Source of the DNA: Streptomyces populi | GTDB taxonomy: Bacteria > Actinomycetota > Actinomycetes > Streptomycetales > Streptomycetaceae | Reading direction: 5' to 3' | NCBI RefSeq assembly: GCF_002911015.1 | Contig: NZ_KZ626867.1 | Coordinates: 29,960-93,959, forward strand | Length of the DNA stretch: 64,000 nucleotides | Part shown: in pieces, positions 9,494 to 17,847 of the stretch | Layout: each line of letters starts with the position of its first letter | How positions within the stretch are numbered: the first letter of the stretch is position 1 | Position numbers and translations under genes: made by a program | The notes under the pieces: generated by a model | The model's input: only the letters and a program-made list of their open reading frames with translations | The model's database searches: none | Told to the model about the DNA's origin: nothing

Positions 9494-10891
9494 ATGGCCG
9501 CGCCCCCCGGCACCACCCCTCGCAAGTTCCTCGGCCTGATGTCCCTGCCGGAGCGGAACTTCGTGGCGGACGCGCTGCGCACCGAGACCGTGGGCGGAGT
9601 GCTCCTGCTGATCGCCGCGGTCGCGGCGCTGATCTGGGCGAACGCCCTGCCGCACAGCTACGAGACCGTCTCCCACTACCACTTCGGACCGGCCGCCCTC
9701 GGGCTCGACCTGTCCGTGGAGCACTGGGCGGCCGACGGACTGCTCGCCATCTTCTTCTTCGTCGCCGGCATCGAGCTGAAGCGCGAGCTGGTGGCCGGGG
9801 ACCTGCGGGACCCGAAGGCCGCGGTGCTGCCCGTGGCCGCCGCGGTCTGCGGCATGGCCGTTCCCGCGGTCGTCTACGTCCTGACCAACGTGTCCGGCGG
9901 CGGCTCGCTCGAAGGATGGGCCGTCCCCACCGCCACCGACATCGCCTTCGCGCTCGCAGTGCTCGCCGTCATCGGGACGTCGTTGCCGTCCGCCCTGCGC
10001 GCCTTCCTCCTCACCCTCGCCGTGGTCGACGACCTGTTCGCGATCCTGATCATCGCGGTGTTCTTCACGTCCTCCATCAATCTCGCGGCGCTCGGCGGTT
10101 CCCTCCTCGGCCTCGGCCTCTTCTGGCTGCTGCTGCGCAAGGAAGTACGCGGCTGGTACGTGTACGTCCCGCTCGCGCTGGTCATCTGGGCCCTGATGTA
10201 CAACAGCGGCATCCACGCCACCATCGCCGGTGTCGCCATGGGCCTGATGCTGCGCTGCCACCAGCGCGAAGGCGAGGAGCACTCCCCCGGCGAGCACATC
10301 GAGCATCTGGTGCGCCCGGTGTCGGCGGGGCTCGCCGTGCCGCTTTTCGCCCTGTTCAGTGCCGGTGTCGTGGTCTCCGGCGGCGCGATCCACGATGTGT
10401 TCACCCGGCCCGAGACGCTCGGCGTGGTGCTCGGACTCGTCGTCGGCAAGGCGGTCGGCATCTTCGGCGGTACCTGGCTGACGGCCCGGTTCACCAGGGC
10501 CTCGCTCAGCGACGACCTGGAATGGGCCGACGTCGTCGCCGTCTCCACCCTCGCCGGCATCGGCTTCACCGTCTCCCTGCTCATCGGCGAGCTCGCCTAC
10601 GAAGGCAATGCGATCCTCACCGAGGAGACCAAGGCGGCCGTCCTGATCGGCTCGTTCATCGCGGCGGTGCTCGCCACGGCGCTGCTGAAGATACGCAACT
10701 CCAAGTACCGCTCGCTGTGCGAGGCCGAGGAGCGCGACGACGACCTCGACGGCATCCCCGACATCTACGAGAAGGACAAGCCCGCGTACCACCTGCGCAT
10801 GGCCGCGATCTATGAACGAAAGGCCGCGGAACACCGCAGGCTTGGCGAAGTGGCGGGTGGGGCAAGCGAGGGGGACGACGGTCCGGCATGA
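9494..10891 (+). CDS. nhaA: Na+/H+ antiporter NhaA
   Basis: The protein is 465 aa from the ATG at 9494, which has GGAGG 8 bases before it. It has eleven to twelve hydrophobic segments. The NhaA signatures are present: RTETVGG near the N-terminus, AIFFFVAGIELKREL, PTATDIAFALAV and LTLAVVDDLFAI with the adjacent Asp pair that carries sodium and protons in E. coli NhaA. The hydrophilic C-terminus is longer than in E. coli. The protein exports sodium or lithium in exchange for protons. The holin-like gene follows 43 bases later and may be cotranscribed. Confidence 0.94.
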   Translation: MAAPPGTTPRKFLGLMSLPERNFVADALRTETVGGVLLLIAAVAALIWANALPHSYETVSHYHFGPAALGLDLSVEHWAADGLLAIFFFVAGIELKRELVAGDLRDPKAAVLPVAAAVCGMAVPAVVYVLTNVSGGGSLEGWAVPTATDIAFALAVLAVIGTSLPSALRAFLLTLAVVDDLFAILIIAVFFTSSINLAALGGSLLGLGLFWLLLRKEVRGWYVYVPLALVIWALMYNSGIHATIAGVAMGLMLRCHQREGEEHSPGEHIEHLVRPVSAGLAVPLFALFSAGVVVSGGAIHDVFTRPETLGVVLGLVVGKAVGIFGGTWLTARFTRASLSDDLEWADVVAVSTLAGIGFTVSLLIGELAYEGNAILTEETKAAVLIGSFIAAVLATALLKIRNSKYRSLCEAEERDDDLDGIPDIYEKDKPAYHLRMAAIYERKAAEHRRLGEVAGGASEGDDGPA

Positions 10892-10934
10892 TCTGACAGG
10901 ACCGTACAAACACATGCAGAAGAGGGAGATCGCG

Positions 10935-11411
10935 ATGAGCGCACCCGACGGGACCCCGGTCGGTGCCGAACGCAGTATCGGCCAGTTGGTCGCCGCGGCG
11001 ACGACCGAGATGTCCGCGCTGGTGCACGACGAGATCGCGCTGGCGAAGGCGCAGCTCAAGCAGGACGTCAAGCGCGGTGCGGTCAGCGGCGGCGCGTTCT
11101 CGGCGGCCGGAGCGGTCCTGGTCTTCTCCCTGCCGATGCTCAATTTCGCCCTCGCGTACGGCATCCGGACCTGGAGCAACTGGAATCTCGCGATCTGCTT
11201 CCTGCTGTCGTTCGCGGCGAACGTGCTGGTCGCGGCCGTGCTCGCGCTGATCGGCACGGTCTTCGCGAAGAAGGCGAAGAAGAGCAAGGGCCCGCAGAAG
11301 GTCGCGGCCTCCATGAAGGAGACGGCGGGCGTTCTGCAGAACGCCAAGCCGCACCCCCGGCCCGAACCGGTCGAGGACGCCGTCGAGGCTGTGGCACGCT
11401 CATCCTCATGA
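10935..11411 (+). CDS. Phage-holin superfamily-like membrane protein
   Basis: The protein is 158 aa starting at the ATG at 10935 behind GAGGGAG. An amphipathic N-terminal region (residues 15-55, SIGQLVAAATTEMSALV) leads into two transmembrane helices at about 58-80 and 88-115 and a Lys/Pro-rich tail. This is the layout of the actinobacterial holin-3-like family (Phage_holin_3_6), which is widespread in chromosomes outside prophages and of uncertain role. There is no lysis gene nearby. Its stop overlaps the next start (ATGA at 11408), so translation is coupled to the hydrolase. Confidence 0.75.
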   Translation: MSAPDGTPVGAERSIGQLVAAATTEMSALVHDEIALAKAQLKQDVKRGAVSGGAFSAAGAVLVFSLPMLNFALAYGIRTWSNWNLAICFLLSFAANVLVAAVLALIGTVFAKKAKKSKGPQKVAASMKETAGVLQNAKPHPRPEPVEDAVEAVARSSS

Positions 11412-12358
11412 CGGACCCCGCCACACCTTCGGCGCAACCCACCTCGGTCGTACGGATCGACCTTCCCGGCGACCGCAAGGTCACGCACCGCGACGTGGCC
11501 GCCAACGGCGCGCGCTTCCACATCGCCGAGCTCGGCGACGGGCCGCTCGTCCTGCTGCTGCACGGCTTCCCGCAGTTCTGGTGGGCCTGGCGGCACCAGC
11601 TCGTCGCGCTCGCCGACGCCGGGTTCCGGGCCGTCGCCATGGACCTGCGGGGCGTCGGGGGCAGCGACCGCACCCCGCGCGGCTACGACCCCGCCAACCT
11701 CGCGCTCGACATCACCGGGGTCGTACGTTCCCTCGGCGAGCCCGACGCCGCCCTGGTCGGACACGACCTCGGCGGCTATCTGGCGTGGACGGCGGCCGCC
11801 ATGCGGCCCAAGCTCGTCCGCCGGCTCGCGGTGTCGTCCATGCCGCATCCGCGGCGCTGGCGTTCCGCGATGCTCTCCGACGTCAGGCAGACGACGGCGG
11901 GCTCGTACGTATGGGGGTTCCAGCGCCCCTGGATCCCGGAGCGCCAACTCCTCGCCGACGACGCCGCTCTGGTGGGCCGTCTGGTGAGCGACTGGTCGGG
12001 ACCCCGGCAGCCGGACGAGGAGACCCTGGAGACGTACCGCCGGGCCATGCGCATCCCCTCGACCGCGCACTGCTCCATCGAGCCGTACCGCTGGATGGTG
12101 CGGTCCATGGCGCGCCCGGACGGCATCCAGTTCAACCGGCGCATGAAGCGGCCGGTGCGGGTGCCGACACTGCATCTGCACGGTTCGCTCGATCCGGTGA
12201 TGCGGACACGGAGTGCGGCGGGCTCCGGGGAGTACGTCGAGGCGCCGTACCGCTGGCGGCTGTTCGACGGGCTCGGCCACTTCCCGCACGAGGAGGATCC
12301 GGTCGCCTTCTCCACCGAACTGATCAACTGGCTGAAGGATCCGGAACCCGATCGGTGA
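11408..12358 (+). CDS. Alpha/beta hydrolase, epoxide-hydrolase-like
   Basis: The protein is 316 aa. The oxyanion motif HGFPQFWWAW, the nucleophile elbow GHDLGG with Asp120 and the C-terminal catalytic His291 in GLGHFPHEED are visible. An Asp nucleophile with HGFP fits soluble epoxide hydrolases or haloalkane dehalogenases rather than Ser esterases. Substrate is unknown. Coupled by ATGA overlap to the holin-like gene, so nhaA, this membrane protein and the hydrolase may form one unit. Confidence 0.85.
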   Translation: MTDPATPSAQPTSVVRIDLPGDRKVTHRDVAANGARFHIAELGDGPLVLLLHGFPQFWWAWRHQLVALADAGFRAVAMDLRGVGGSDRTPRGYDPANLALDITGVVRSLGEPDAALVGHDLGGYLAWTAAAMRPKLVRRLAVSSMPHPRRWRSAMLSDVRQTTAGSYVWGFQRPWIPERQLLADDAALVGRLVSDWSGPRQPDEETLETYRRAMRIPSTAHCSIEPYRWMVRSMARPDGIQFNRRMKRPVRVPTLHLHGSLDPVMRTRSAAGSGEYVEAPYRWRLFDGLGHFPHEEDPVAFSTELINWLKDPEPDR

Positions 12359-12440
12359 CACCTCGGTCACCCGCGCGTGACCGTCCGGACGCACCCGGTG
12401 CCGCGTCCGGAACGCGGACCGTGAACACCTGTCCTACGAA

Positions 12441-12470
12441 AGGCCAATTGCCCGGCGCATAGGCCAATTG
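12441..12470. repeat. Paired AGGCCAATTG direct repeats
   Basis: Two identical decamers at 12441-12450 and 12461-12470, exactly 20 bases (about two helical turns) apart, 50 bases before a small ORF. Same-face spacing suggests a protein-binding site, possibly controlling the small gene. Confidence 0.3.
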
Positions 12471-12520
12471 AGGGGCCGGGGCGAGGTTATCGACCTTGGG
12501 GCAGGGGCAGACGTCGGGGT

Positions 12521-12700
12521 ATGGGCTGGACGCACGACTACAGTGACGCAGCACGCAATCGCCGCTCGGCCGCAGGTCCGAGCTCCCACCGAGGGGGCGA
12601 ACCGCAGCTGACGGGCACGGATCCCCGCGTGGGGATTCCGCGCATTCTGCGGCGCCGGGCCCGCTGGGTCTCCGTGCGGCTGCGCCATCCACGCGGCTGA
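12521..12700 (+). CDS. Small basic protein of 59 residues, unknown
   Basis: The ORF starts at ATG 12521 and encodes 59 aa opening MGWTHDYSDAARNRRSA and ending in an Arg-rich block (IPRILRRRARWVSVRLRH). The start is tryptophan-containing and the reading frame has high-GC third positions, and I recall near-identical short proteins annotated next to marP-like genes in Streptomyces, though that could not be checked. There is no strong ribosome site. The basic, amphipathic C-terminus could bind nucleic acid or membranes. It is convergent with the protease gene; a 14-bp tandem duplication (12712-12739) lies between them. Confidence 0.5.
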   Translation: MGWTHDYSDAARNRRSAAGPSSHRGGEPQLTGTDPRVGIPRILRRRARWVSVRLRHPRG

Positions 12701-12756
12701 GACCCGCGGCTGAGGCCTTGCGGTCGAGGCCTTGCGGTCGAGGCCCCGCCCACCGG

Positions 12757-13956
12757 TCAGAGCGCGCAGCTGTCGCTGTCCACCTGCTGGTCGGCCGTAC
12801 GCCCCTTGGCGATGTCCTGCCGGACCTCGTCCGCGGTGAGCGCGTAGCCGGTCTCGGCGTCGTCGAGCGACTTCGCGAAGACCACGCCGTACACCTTGCC
12901 CTCGGGTGTCAGCAGCGGTCCGCCGGAGTTGCCCTGACGCACCGTCGCGTACAGCGAGTAGACATCGCGGCGCACCGTCTTGCGGTGGTAGATGTCCGGG
13001 CCGTTGGCCGTGATGCGGCCCCGCACGCGCGCGGGCTGGACGTTGTACGAGCCGTTCTGCGGGAACCCGGCGACGATCGCGCTGTCACCGCTGCTCGCGT
13101 CCCCGGTGCTGAACCGCAGCGCGGGCGCCTTCAGGTTCGGCACGTCGAGTACGGCGATGTCGCGCTCCCAGTCGTAGAGGACGACCGTGGCGTCGTACTT
13201 CTTGCCCCGGCCGCCTATCTGGACGGTGGGTTCGTCGACTCCGCCGACCACGTGCGCGTTGGTCATCACACGGCGGTCGCTGAAGACGAAACCGGTGCCC
13301 TCGAGGACCTTGCCGCAACTCTGGGCGGTGCCCATGACCTTGACGATGGAGTTCTGCGAGCGGGTGGCGACGGGGCTGGCGGCGAGCTGGGGATCGGGCG
13401 GCTGGACCTCTGTGATGGGCTCGTTGGCGAACGGGCTGAAGACCTGCGGGAAGCCGTTCTGCGCGAGGACCGAGGAGAAGTCGGCGAACCAGGTGTTGGC
13501 CTGGCTGGGAAGCGCGCGCGAAACCCCCAGCAGCACCTTGGAGTTGCGGACCTCCTTGCCGAGCGTCGGGAGCGTCGTGCCGGCGAGGGCGGAGCCGATC
13601 AGCCAGGCGACGAGCAGCATCGCCACGACGTTCACGAGGGCGCCGCCGGTCGCGTCCAGGGCTCTGGCCGGGGACCAGGTGATGTACCGACGGAGCTTGT
13701 TGCCGAGGTGTGTGGTGAGCGCCTGGCCGACGGAGGCGCAGACGATGACGACGACCACGGCGACGACGGCGGCGGTCGTGCTCACCTTGCTGTCGTCGGT
13801 CGTCCAGCTCCAGACGACCGGGAGCAGATAGACGGCGACGAGGCCGCCGCCCAGGAAACCGATCACCGACAGGATGCCGACGACGAAGCCCTGGCGGTAG
13901 CCAACGATCGCGAACCACACGGCGGCGACCAGCAACAGGATGTCCAGCACATTCAC
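12757..13956 (-). CDS. MarP-like membrane serine protease
   Basis: The protein is 399 aa from the GTG at 13956, with AAGGTGA just upstream; a GTG at 13965 is possible. Four N-terminal transmembrane helices (CvpA/colicin-V production-like) are followed by an external chymotrypsin-fold domain. The triad is intact: His235 in TNAHVV, Asp266 in RDIAVLD, Ser344 in GNSGGP. Two Cys residues near 195 and the C-terminus suggest a disulfide as in mycobacterial MarP, which protects cells from acid and oxidative stress. It lies directly downstream of the CoA Nudix gene. Confidence 0.85.
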   Translation of the reverse strand: MNVLDILLLVAAVWFAIVGYRQGFVVGILSVIGFLGGGLVAVYLLPVVWSWTTDDSKVSTTAAVVAVVVVIVCASVGQALTTHLGNKLRRYITWSPARALDATGGALVNVVAMLLVAWLIGSALAGTTLPTLGKEVRNSKVLLGVSRALPSQANTWFADFSSVLAQNGFPQVFSPFANEPITEVQPPDPQLAASPVATRSQNSIVKVMGTAQSCGKVLEGTGFVFSDRRVMTNAHVVGGVDEPTVQIGGRGKKYDATVVLYDWERDIAVLDVPNLKAPALRFSTGDASSGDSAIVAGFPQNGSYNVQPARVRGRITANGPDIYHRKTVRRDVYSLYATVRQGNSGGPLLTPEGKVYGVVFAKSLDDAETGYALTADEVRQDIAKGRTADQQVDSDSCAL

Positions 13957-13969
13957 GAAGGTCACCTTG

Positions 13970-14686
13970 TCACGCGCGCCAGTCGAGCGGGACCTGCTTC
14001 TCGCGGTCCCACGGGCGCTCCCAGCCCGCGAAATGCAGGATCTTGTCGATCACCCCGGCCGTGAAACCCCAGACCAGGGCCGATTCGACCAGAAATGCCG
14101 GGCCTCGGTGACCGCTGGGGTGCACGGTGGTCGCGCGGTTGGCGGGGTCCGTGAGATCCACCACGGGGACGGTGAAGACCCGGGCCGTCTCGCCCGGGTC
14201 GACGACGCCGACCGGCGTCGGGCGGCGCCACCAGCCGAGGACCGGGGTCACCACGAAACGGCTGACCGGGATGTACAGCTTGGGCAGGACGCCGAAGAGC
14301 TGGACGCCGCTCGGGTCGAGACCGGTCTCCTCCTCGGCCTCGCGCAGGGCGGCGTTCAGCGGCCCGTCGGCCGTCGGGTCGCCGTCCTCGGGGTCGAGGG
14401 CGCCGCCCGGGAAGGAGGGCTGTCCGGCGTGCGATCTGAGGGTGCCCGCCCTCTCCATGAGCAGCAGCTCGGGACCGCGCGGGCCCTCGCCGAAGAGGAT
14501 GAGCACCGCGGACTGGCGGCCCGCGCCGTTGGCCGGCGGCAGGAAGCGGCTCAGCTGGAGGGGTTCCACGGTCTCCGCGACCCGCGCGACCGGCCCCAGC
14601 CACCCGGGCAGACCGTCCTTGCTGAGCATCGGCCCGCCCTGCGTGTTGCTCGCGTCCTGTGTGCCGCCTGCGTGCTTCATCGCCAC
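13970..14686 (-). CDS. Nudix hydrolase, CoA pyrophosphatase type
   Basis: The protein is 238 aa, though the start may instead be the Met at residue 20. LLMERAGTLRSHAGQPSFPGG is split here as ERAGTLRSHAGQPSFPGG, the extra signature of the NUDT7/NudL CoA-pyrophosphatase branch, and the Nudix box follows with REAEEETGL. It should hydrolyse CoA or acyl-CoA to phosphopantetheine and 3',5'-ADP. Marp-like protease start is a few bases downstream; endonuclease III is 46 bases upstream, so nth-nudix-marP probably form an operon. Confidence 0.85.
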   Translation of the reverse strand: MAMKHAGGTQDASNTQGGPMLSKDGLPGWLGPVARVAETVEPLQLSRFLPPANGAGRQSAVLILFGEGPRGPELLLMERAGTLRSHAGQPSFPGGALDPEDGDPTADGPLNAALREAEEETGLDPSGVQLFGVLPKLYIPVSRFVVTPVLGWWRRPTPVGVVDPGETARVFTVPVVDLTDPANRATTVHPSGHRGPAFLVESALVWGFTAGVIDKILHFAGWERPWDREKQVPLDWRA

Positions 14687-14732
14687 CCCCGTTCTGCTGT
14701 TCCCAACGCCCGCCGAGGCCGTGTTCGTTCCG

Positions 14733-15944
14733 TCATCCGGCGCCCAGCGGGGGTGCGGGCCTGCCGCCCGCGTCCAGGTAGGACTGCGGAGGGTTGAGCC
14801 GCTGTCCGGGGAAGCCGCCCTTCTCGTACTTCAGGAGCTTCTCCGCCTTCTCGGGGTCGGTCTCGCCCTCCCCGTACGCCGGGCAGAGCGGGGCGATGGG
14901 GCAGGCGCCGCAAGCCGGCTTGCGGGCGTGACAGATGCGGCGGCCGTGGAAGATCACGTGGTGCGACAGCATGGTCCACTCGCTCTTCGGGAAGAGTCCG
15001 CCGACGGCCGTCTCGATCTTGTCCGGGTCGGTCTCCGCGGTCCACCTCCAGCGTCGCACGAGCCGCTGGAAGTGGGTGTCGACGGTGATCCCGGGCCGCC
15101 CGAAGGCGTTGCCGAGCACGACGAAGGCGGTCTTGCGGCCCACCCCGGGCAGTTTCACGAGGTCTTCGAGACGGCCGGGCACCTCGCCCCCGAAGTCGTC
15201 CCGCAGGACCCTGGAGAGTCCTATGACGGATTTGGTCTTGGCCCGGAAGAACCCGGTCGGGCGCAGGATCTCCTCGACCTCCTCCGGGTCGGCCGCGGCG
15301 AGGTCCTCGGGGGTCGGGTACCTGGCGAAGAGCGCCGGCGTCGTCTGGTTCACCCGCAGGTCGGTGGTCTGGGCGGACAGGACCGTGGCGACGACGAGCT
15401 GGAAGGGGTTCTCGAAGTCCAGCTCCGGGTGGGCGTACGGGTACACCTCGGCGAGTTCGCGGTTGATGCGGCGGGCCCGGCGGACGAGGGCGGTGTGCGA
15501 CTCGTCGCGCGGCGGTGCGGCGGCGGGCCGCACGGGCGCCGCCTTCGCGGAGACCGCCTCACCGGACGCCGCCTTCTTGGAAGCCGCCTTCCTGGGAGCC
15601 GCCTTCACCGGAGCGGCCTTCCCGGCGGCGGTTCCCCCGGCGGCCGCCTTCTTGGAGGCCGCCCCTGCCGCCTTCCCGGCGGCCGTTCTCGCGGGTGTCA
15701 CCTTCTTGGCGGTCCGAGGGGCGGCCTTCTTCGCGCTCTTCGCGCTCTTCCCGCCGGCCGACGCCGACGCCCCCGCGGACGCGGCCTCGGGCCCCGTCTT
15801 CCGCACCGCCTTCACCGGTGTCGCTTCTGTCTCTTCTGTCGTCTCTTTGGTTCCGTCGGGGGCCTGTTCACCCACAGCGGAATCGTGGTCTGCGGCCACC
15901 CGCCCAGCCCCCTTGGCCTGTGCTCTCACCGGCGTTTTGGACAC
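14733..15944 (-). CDS. nth: Endonuclease III with a long Lys/Ala-rich N-terminal tail
   Basis: The protein is 403 aa against about 210-260 for most Nth proteins. The catalytic part (about 150-380) has the helix-hairpin-helix LPGVGRKTA with Lys271, TVDTH with Asp289, and the iron-sulfur ligands Cys338, 345, 348 and 354 in the C-x6-C-x2-C-x5-C spacing. It excises oxidised pyrimidines and cuts the AP site. Residues 40-145 are a low-complexity tail of KKAA/AGKAA repeats resembling histone H1 and the tail of streptomycete HupS. A later start would be needed to remove it, but the tail is in frame and without interruption. Confidence 0.92.
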   Translation of the reverse strand: MSKTPVRAQAKGAGRVAADHDSAVGEQAPDGTKETTEETEATPVKAVRKTGPEAASAGASASAGGKSAKSAKKAAPRTAKKVTPARTAAGKAAGAASKKAAAGGTAAGKAAPVKAAPRKAASKKAASGEAVSAKAAPVRPAAAPPRDESHTALVRRARRINRELAEVYPYAHPELDFENPFQLVVATVLSAQTTDLRVNQTTPALFARYPTPEDLAAADPEEVEEILRPTGFFRAKTKSVIGLSRVLRDDFGGEVPGRLEDLVKLPGVGRKTAFVVLGNAFGRPGITVDTHFQRLVRRWRWTAETDPDKIETAVGGLFPKSEWTMLSHHVIFHGRRICHARKPACGACPIAPLCPAYGEGETDPEKAEKLLKYEKGGFPGQRLNPPQSYLDAGGRPAPPLGAG

Positions 15945-16046
15945 CCGGCCAGCCTAAAGCCCGGCACCGGCATCCGCCCCGGACCCCGAAGATCGGCCCC
16001 CAATTGGCCCCCTGCCGCACTGGTTGGGACGTCAGTGCGGCAGACT

Positions 16047-16060
16047 TGTGACTGATCACA
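16047..16060. promoter_or_regulatory. Putative Crp site in the crp promoter
   Basis: TGTGACTGATCACA is a near-perfect palindrome about 90 bases before the crp start. It resembles TGTGA..TCACA but with a 4-base instead of 6-base spacer; against the remembered streptomycete Crp consensus GTGN6GNCAC all but one fixed base agree. It suggests autoregulation. Confidence 0.4.
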
Positions 16061-16151
16061 CTGTTTGGACCGTCCGGCAAGATGGGGAACACGGTCCCCT
16101 GGTACCAAGGGGGAGCAAGATCCCCTGAGCAGGCCGACAAGGAGAGAACTC

Positions 16152-16826
16152 GTGGACGACGTTCTGCGGCGCGCCCCGCTCTTCGCGGCGCTCGATGACG
16201 AGCAGGCCGCGGAGCTCCGCGCCTCCATGAGTGAGGTGACCCTCGCGCGAGGCGACGCCCTCTTCCATGAGGGCGACCCCGGCGACCGCCTCTATGTGGT
16301 CACCGAGGGCAAGGTGAAGCTCCACCGCACCTCCCCCGACGGGCGCGAGAACATGCTGGCCGTCCTCGGCCCCGGTGAGCTGATCGGCGAACTGTCGCTG
16401 TTCGACCCGGGCCCGCGCACGGCGACCGCCACCGCGCTCACCGAGGTCAAGCTGCTCGGCCTCGGCCACGGCGATCTCCAGCCGTGGCTGAACGCGCGGC
16501 CCGAGGTGGCCGCCGCCCTGCTGCGCGCCGTCGCCCGGCGCCTGCGCAAGACCAACGACCAGATGTCCGACCTGGTCTTCTCCGACGTGCCCGGCCGTGT
16601 CGCGCGCGCCCTGCTCGACCTGTCGCGCCGCTTCGGCGTGCAGTCCGAAGAGGGCATCCACGTCGTGCACGACCTCACGCAGGAGGAGCTGGCCCAGCTG
16701 GTCGGCGCCTCCCGCGAGACCGTCAACAAGGCGCTCGCCGACTTCGCGGGCCGCGGCTGGCTCCGCCTGGAGGCCCGCGCGGTGATCCTCCTGGACGTGG
16801 AGAGGCTCGCCAAGCGCTCGCGCTGA
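16152..16826 (+). CDS. crp: Crp/Fnr-family regulator Crp
   Basis: The protein is 224 aa from the GTG at 16152 behind AAGGAGAG; this agrees with the S. coelicolor Crp start as remembered (VDDVLRRAPLF). The cyclic-nucleotide domain (residues 10-120) has GELIGELSLFDPGPRTATATA, the phosphate-binding cassette, and the C-terminal winged helix has the recognition helix ASRETVNKALADF. The regulator controls germination, growth and antibiotic production in streptomycetes. It is divergent from nth with about 200 bases between and followed by a perfect hairpin. Confidence 0.95.
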   Translation: MDDVLRRAPLFAALDDEQAAELRASMSEVTLARGDALFHEGDPGDRLYVVTEGKVKLHRTSPDGRENMLAVLGPGELIGELSLFDPGPRTATATALTEVKLLGLGHGDLQPWLNARPEVAAALLRAVARRLRKTNDQMSDLVFSDVPGRVARALLDLSRRFGVQSEEGIHVVHDLTQEELAQLVGASRETVNKALADFAGRGWLRLEARAVILLDVERLAKRSR

Positions 16827-16840
16827 CGTTTCCGTCCGTA

Positions 16841-16885
16841 CGCCGACGGGGTCCCGCCTCCTTCCGAGGCGGGACCCCGTCGGCG
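16841..16885 (+). terminator. Hairpin terminator after crp
   Basis: Twenty-base arms (16841-16860 and 16866-16885) pair perfectly around CTTCC. Confidence 0.85.
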
Positions 16886-16980
16886 TGTCCCCCGGACCGG
16901 CCGCGGGCGCGGCCGTCCGAGCCGACCGCGCGGCCGTAAATGATCTGCGCCGCGGCAGCCCTTCCCGGCACAGTGGGCGC

Positions 16981-17799
16981 ATGGCCGCACAGAGGCACCG
17001 CAGAGGACTCGACGCCCGGGGGTACATCGAGCGCGAGGGATCACTCGCGCTCGTCCCGCACGCCTTCCGGCCCGTCGTCGTGGCGGCCCGTGAGCGCCTC
17101 CAGGACGTCTTCGGGGCCCGGCTGGACGGCGCGTACCTCTACGGCTCGATCCCGCGCGGTACCGCGCGCGTGGGACGCTCCGACCTCGACCTGCTGCTGT
17201 CCCTGCGGGACGAGCCGACCGGCACGGACCGCGCCGACGCCCGCGCGCTCGAAGCGGCGCTCGACGAGGAGTTCACCGAGATCGACGGAGTGGGAACGCT
17301 CCTGTTCAGCCGTGCGCGGCTGCTGAGCGACCTGGAGACCCACGACCTCGGCTGGTTCGTCGCCTGCCTCTGCACCCCGCTCCTGGGCGAGGACCTGGCC
17401 GAACGGCTGCCGCGCTACCGCCCCGACGCGCTGCTGGCCCGCGAGACGAACGGCGACCTCGCCCTGCTCCTGCCGCGCTGGCGCGAACGAATCGCCGCGG
17501 CCGCGGACAGTGACGAGGCCAGGCGCCCGCTGGTCCGCTCGATGTCCCGGCACCTCGTCCGCACCGGCTTCACGCTCGTCATGCCGCGCTGGAACGGCTG
17601 GACCAGCGACCTCGGGGAGATGGCCGGGGCGTTCGGCGCGTACTACCCGGAACGGGCCGCCGACATGCGCGGCGCGGCCGTACGCGGATACGAACCGACC
17701 GGCGACCCGGCCGTGCTCCACTCGTACGCGTACGAGCTGGGACCGTGGCTGGCCGGGGAGTACGCGCGCGTGCACGGCATCAAGACGCCCCGCCCCTGA
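16981..17799 (+). CDS. Nucleotidyltransferase-domain protein
   Basis: The protein is 272 aa from the ATG at 16981. The pol-beta-type motif GSIPRGTARVGRSDLDLLL (about residues 52-70) gives the GS...SDLD metal site, so the transfer of a nucleotide to a small molecule or protein is expected, as in aminoglycoside adenylyltransferases. The C-terminal half is helical without known motif. There is no partner HEPN gene beside it, which argues against a MNT-HEPN toxin pair. Substrate unknown. Confidence 0.7.
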   Translation: MAAQRHRRGLDARGYIEREGSLALVPHAFRPVVVAARERLQDVFGARLDGAYLYGSIPRGTARVGRSDLDLLLSLRDEPTGTDRADARALEAALDEEFTEIDGVGTLLFSRARLLSDLETHDLGWFVACLCTPLLGEDLAERLPRYRPDALLARETNGDLALLLPRWRERIAAAADSDEARRPLVRSMSRHLVRTGFTLVMPRWNGWTSDLGEMAGAFGAYYPERAADMRGAAVRGYEPTGDPAVLHSYAYELGPWLAGEYARVHGIKTPRP

Positions 17800-17847
17800 A
17801 GACCCCTCCAAAGGCCCCGCAGGGCGCCACGACCCCGGACACGTGCC

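Noticed and set aside
10935..11411. Prophage remnant based on holin-like protein
   Set aside because: No endolysin or structural gene nearby; this family is a normal chromosomal component in actinobacteria.
16981..17799. MNT-HEPN toxin-antitoxin module
   Set aside because: The nucleotidyltransferase has no adjacent HEPN gene and is far longer than MNT antitoxins.
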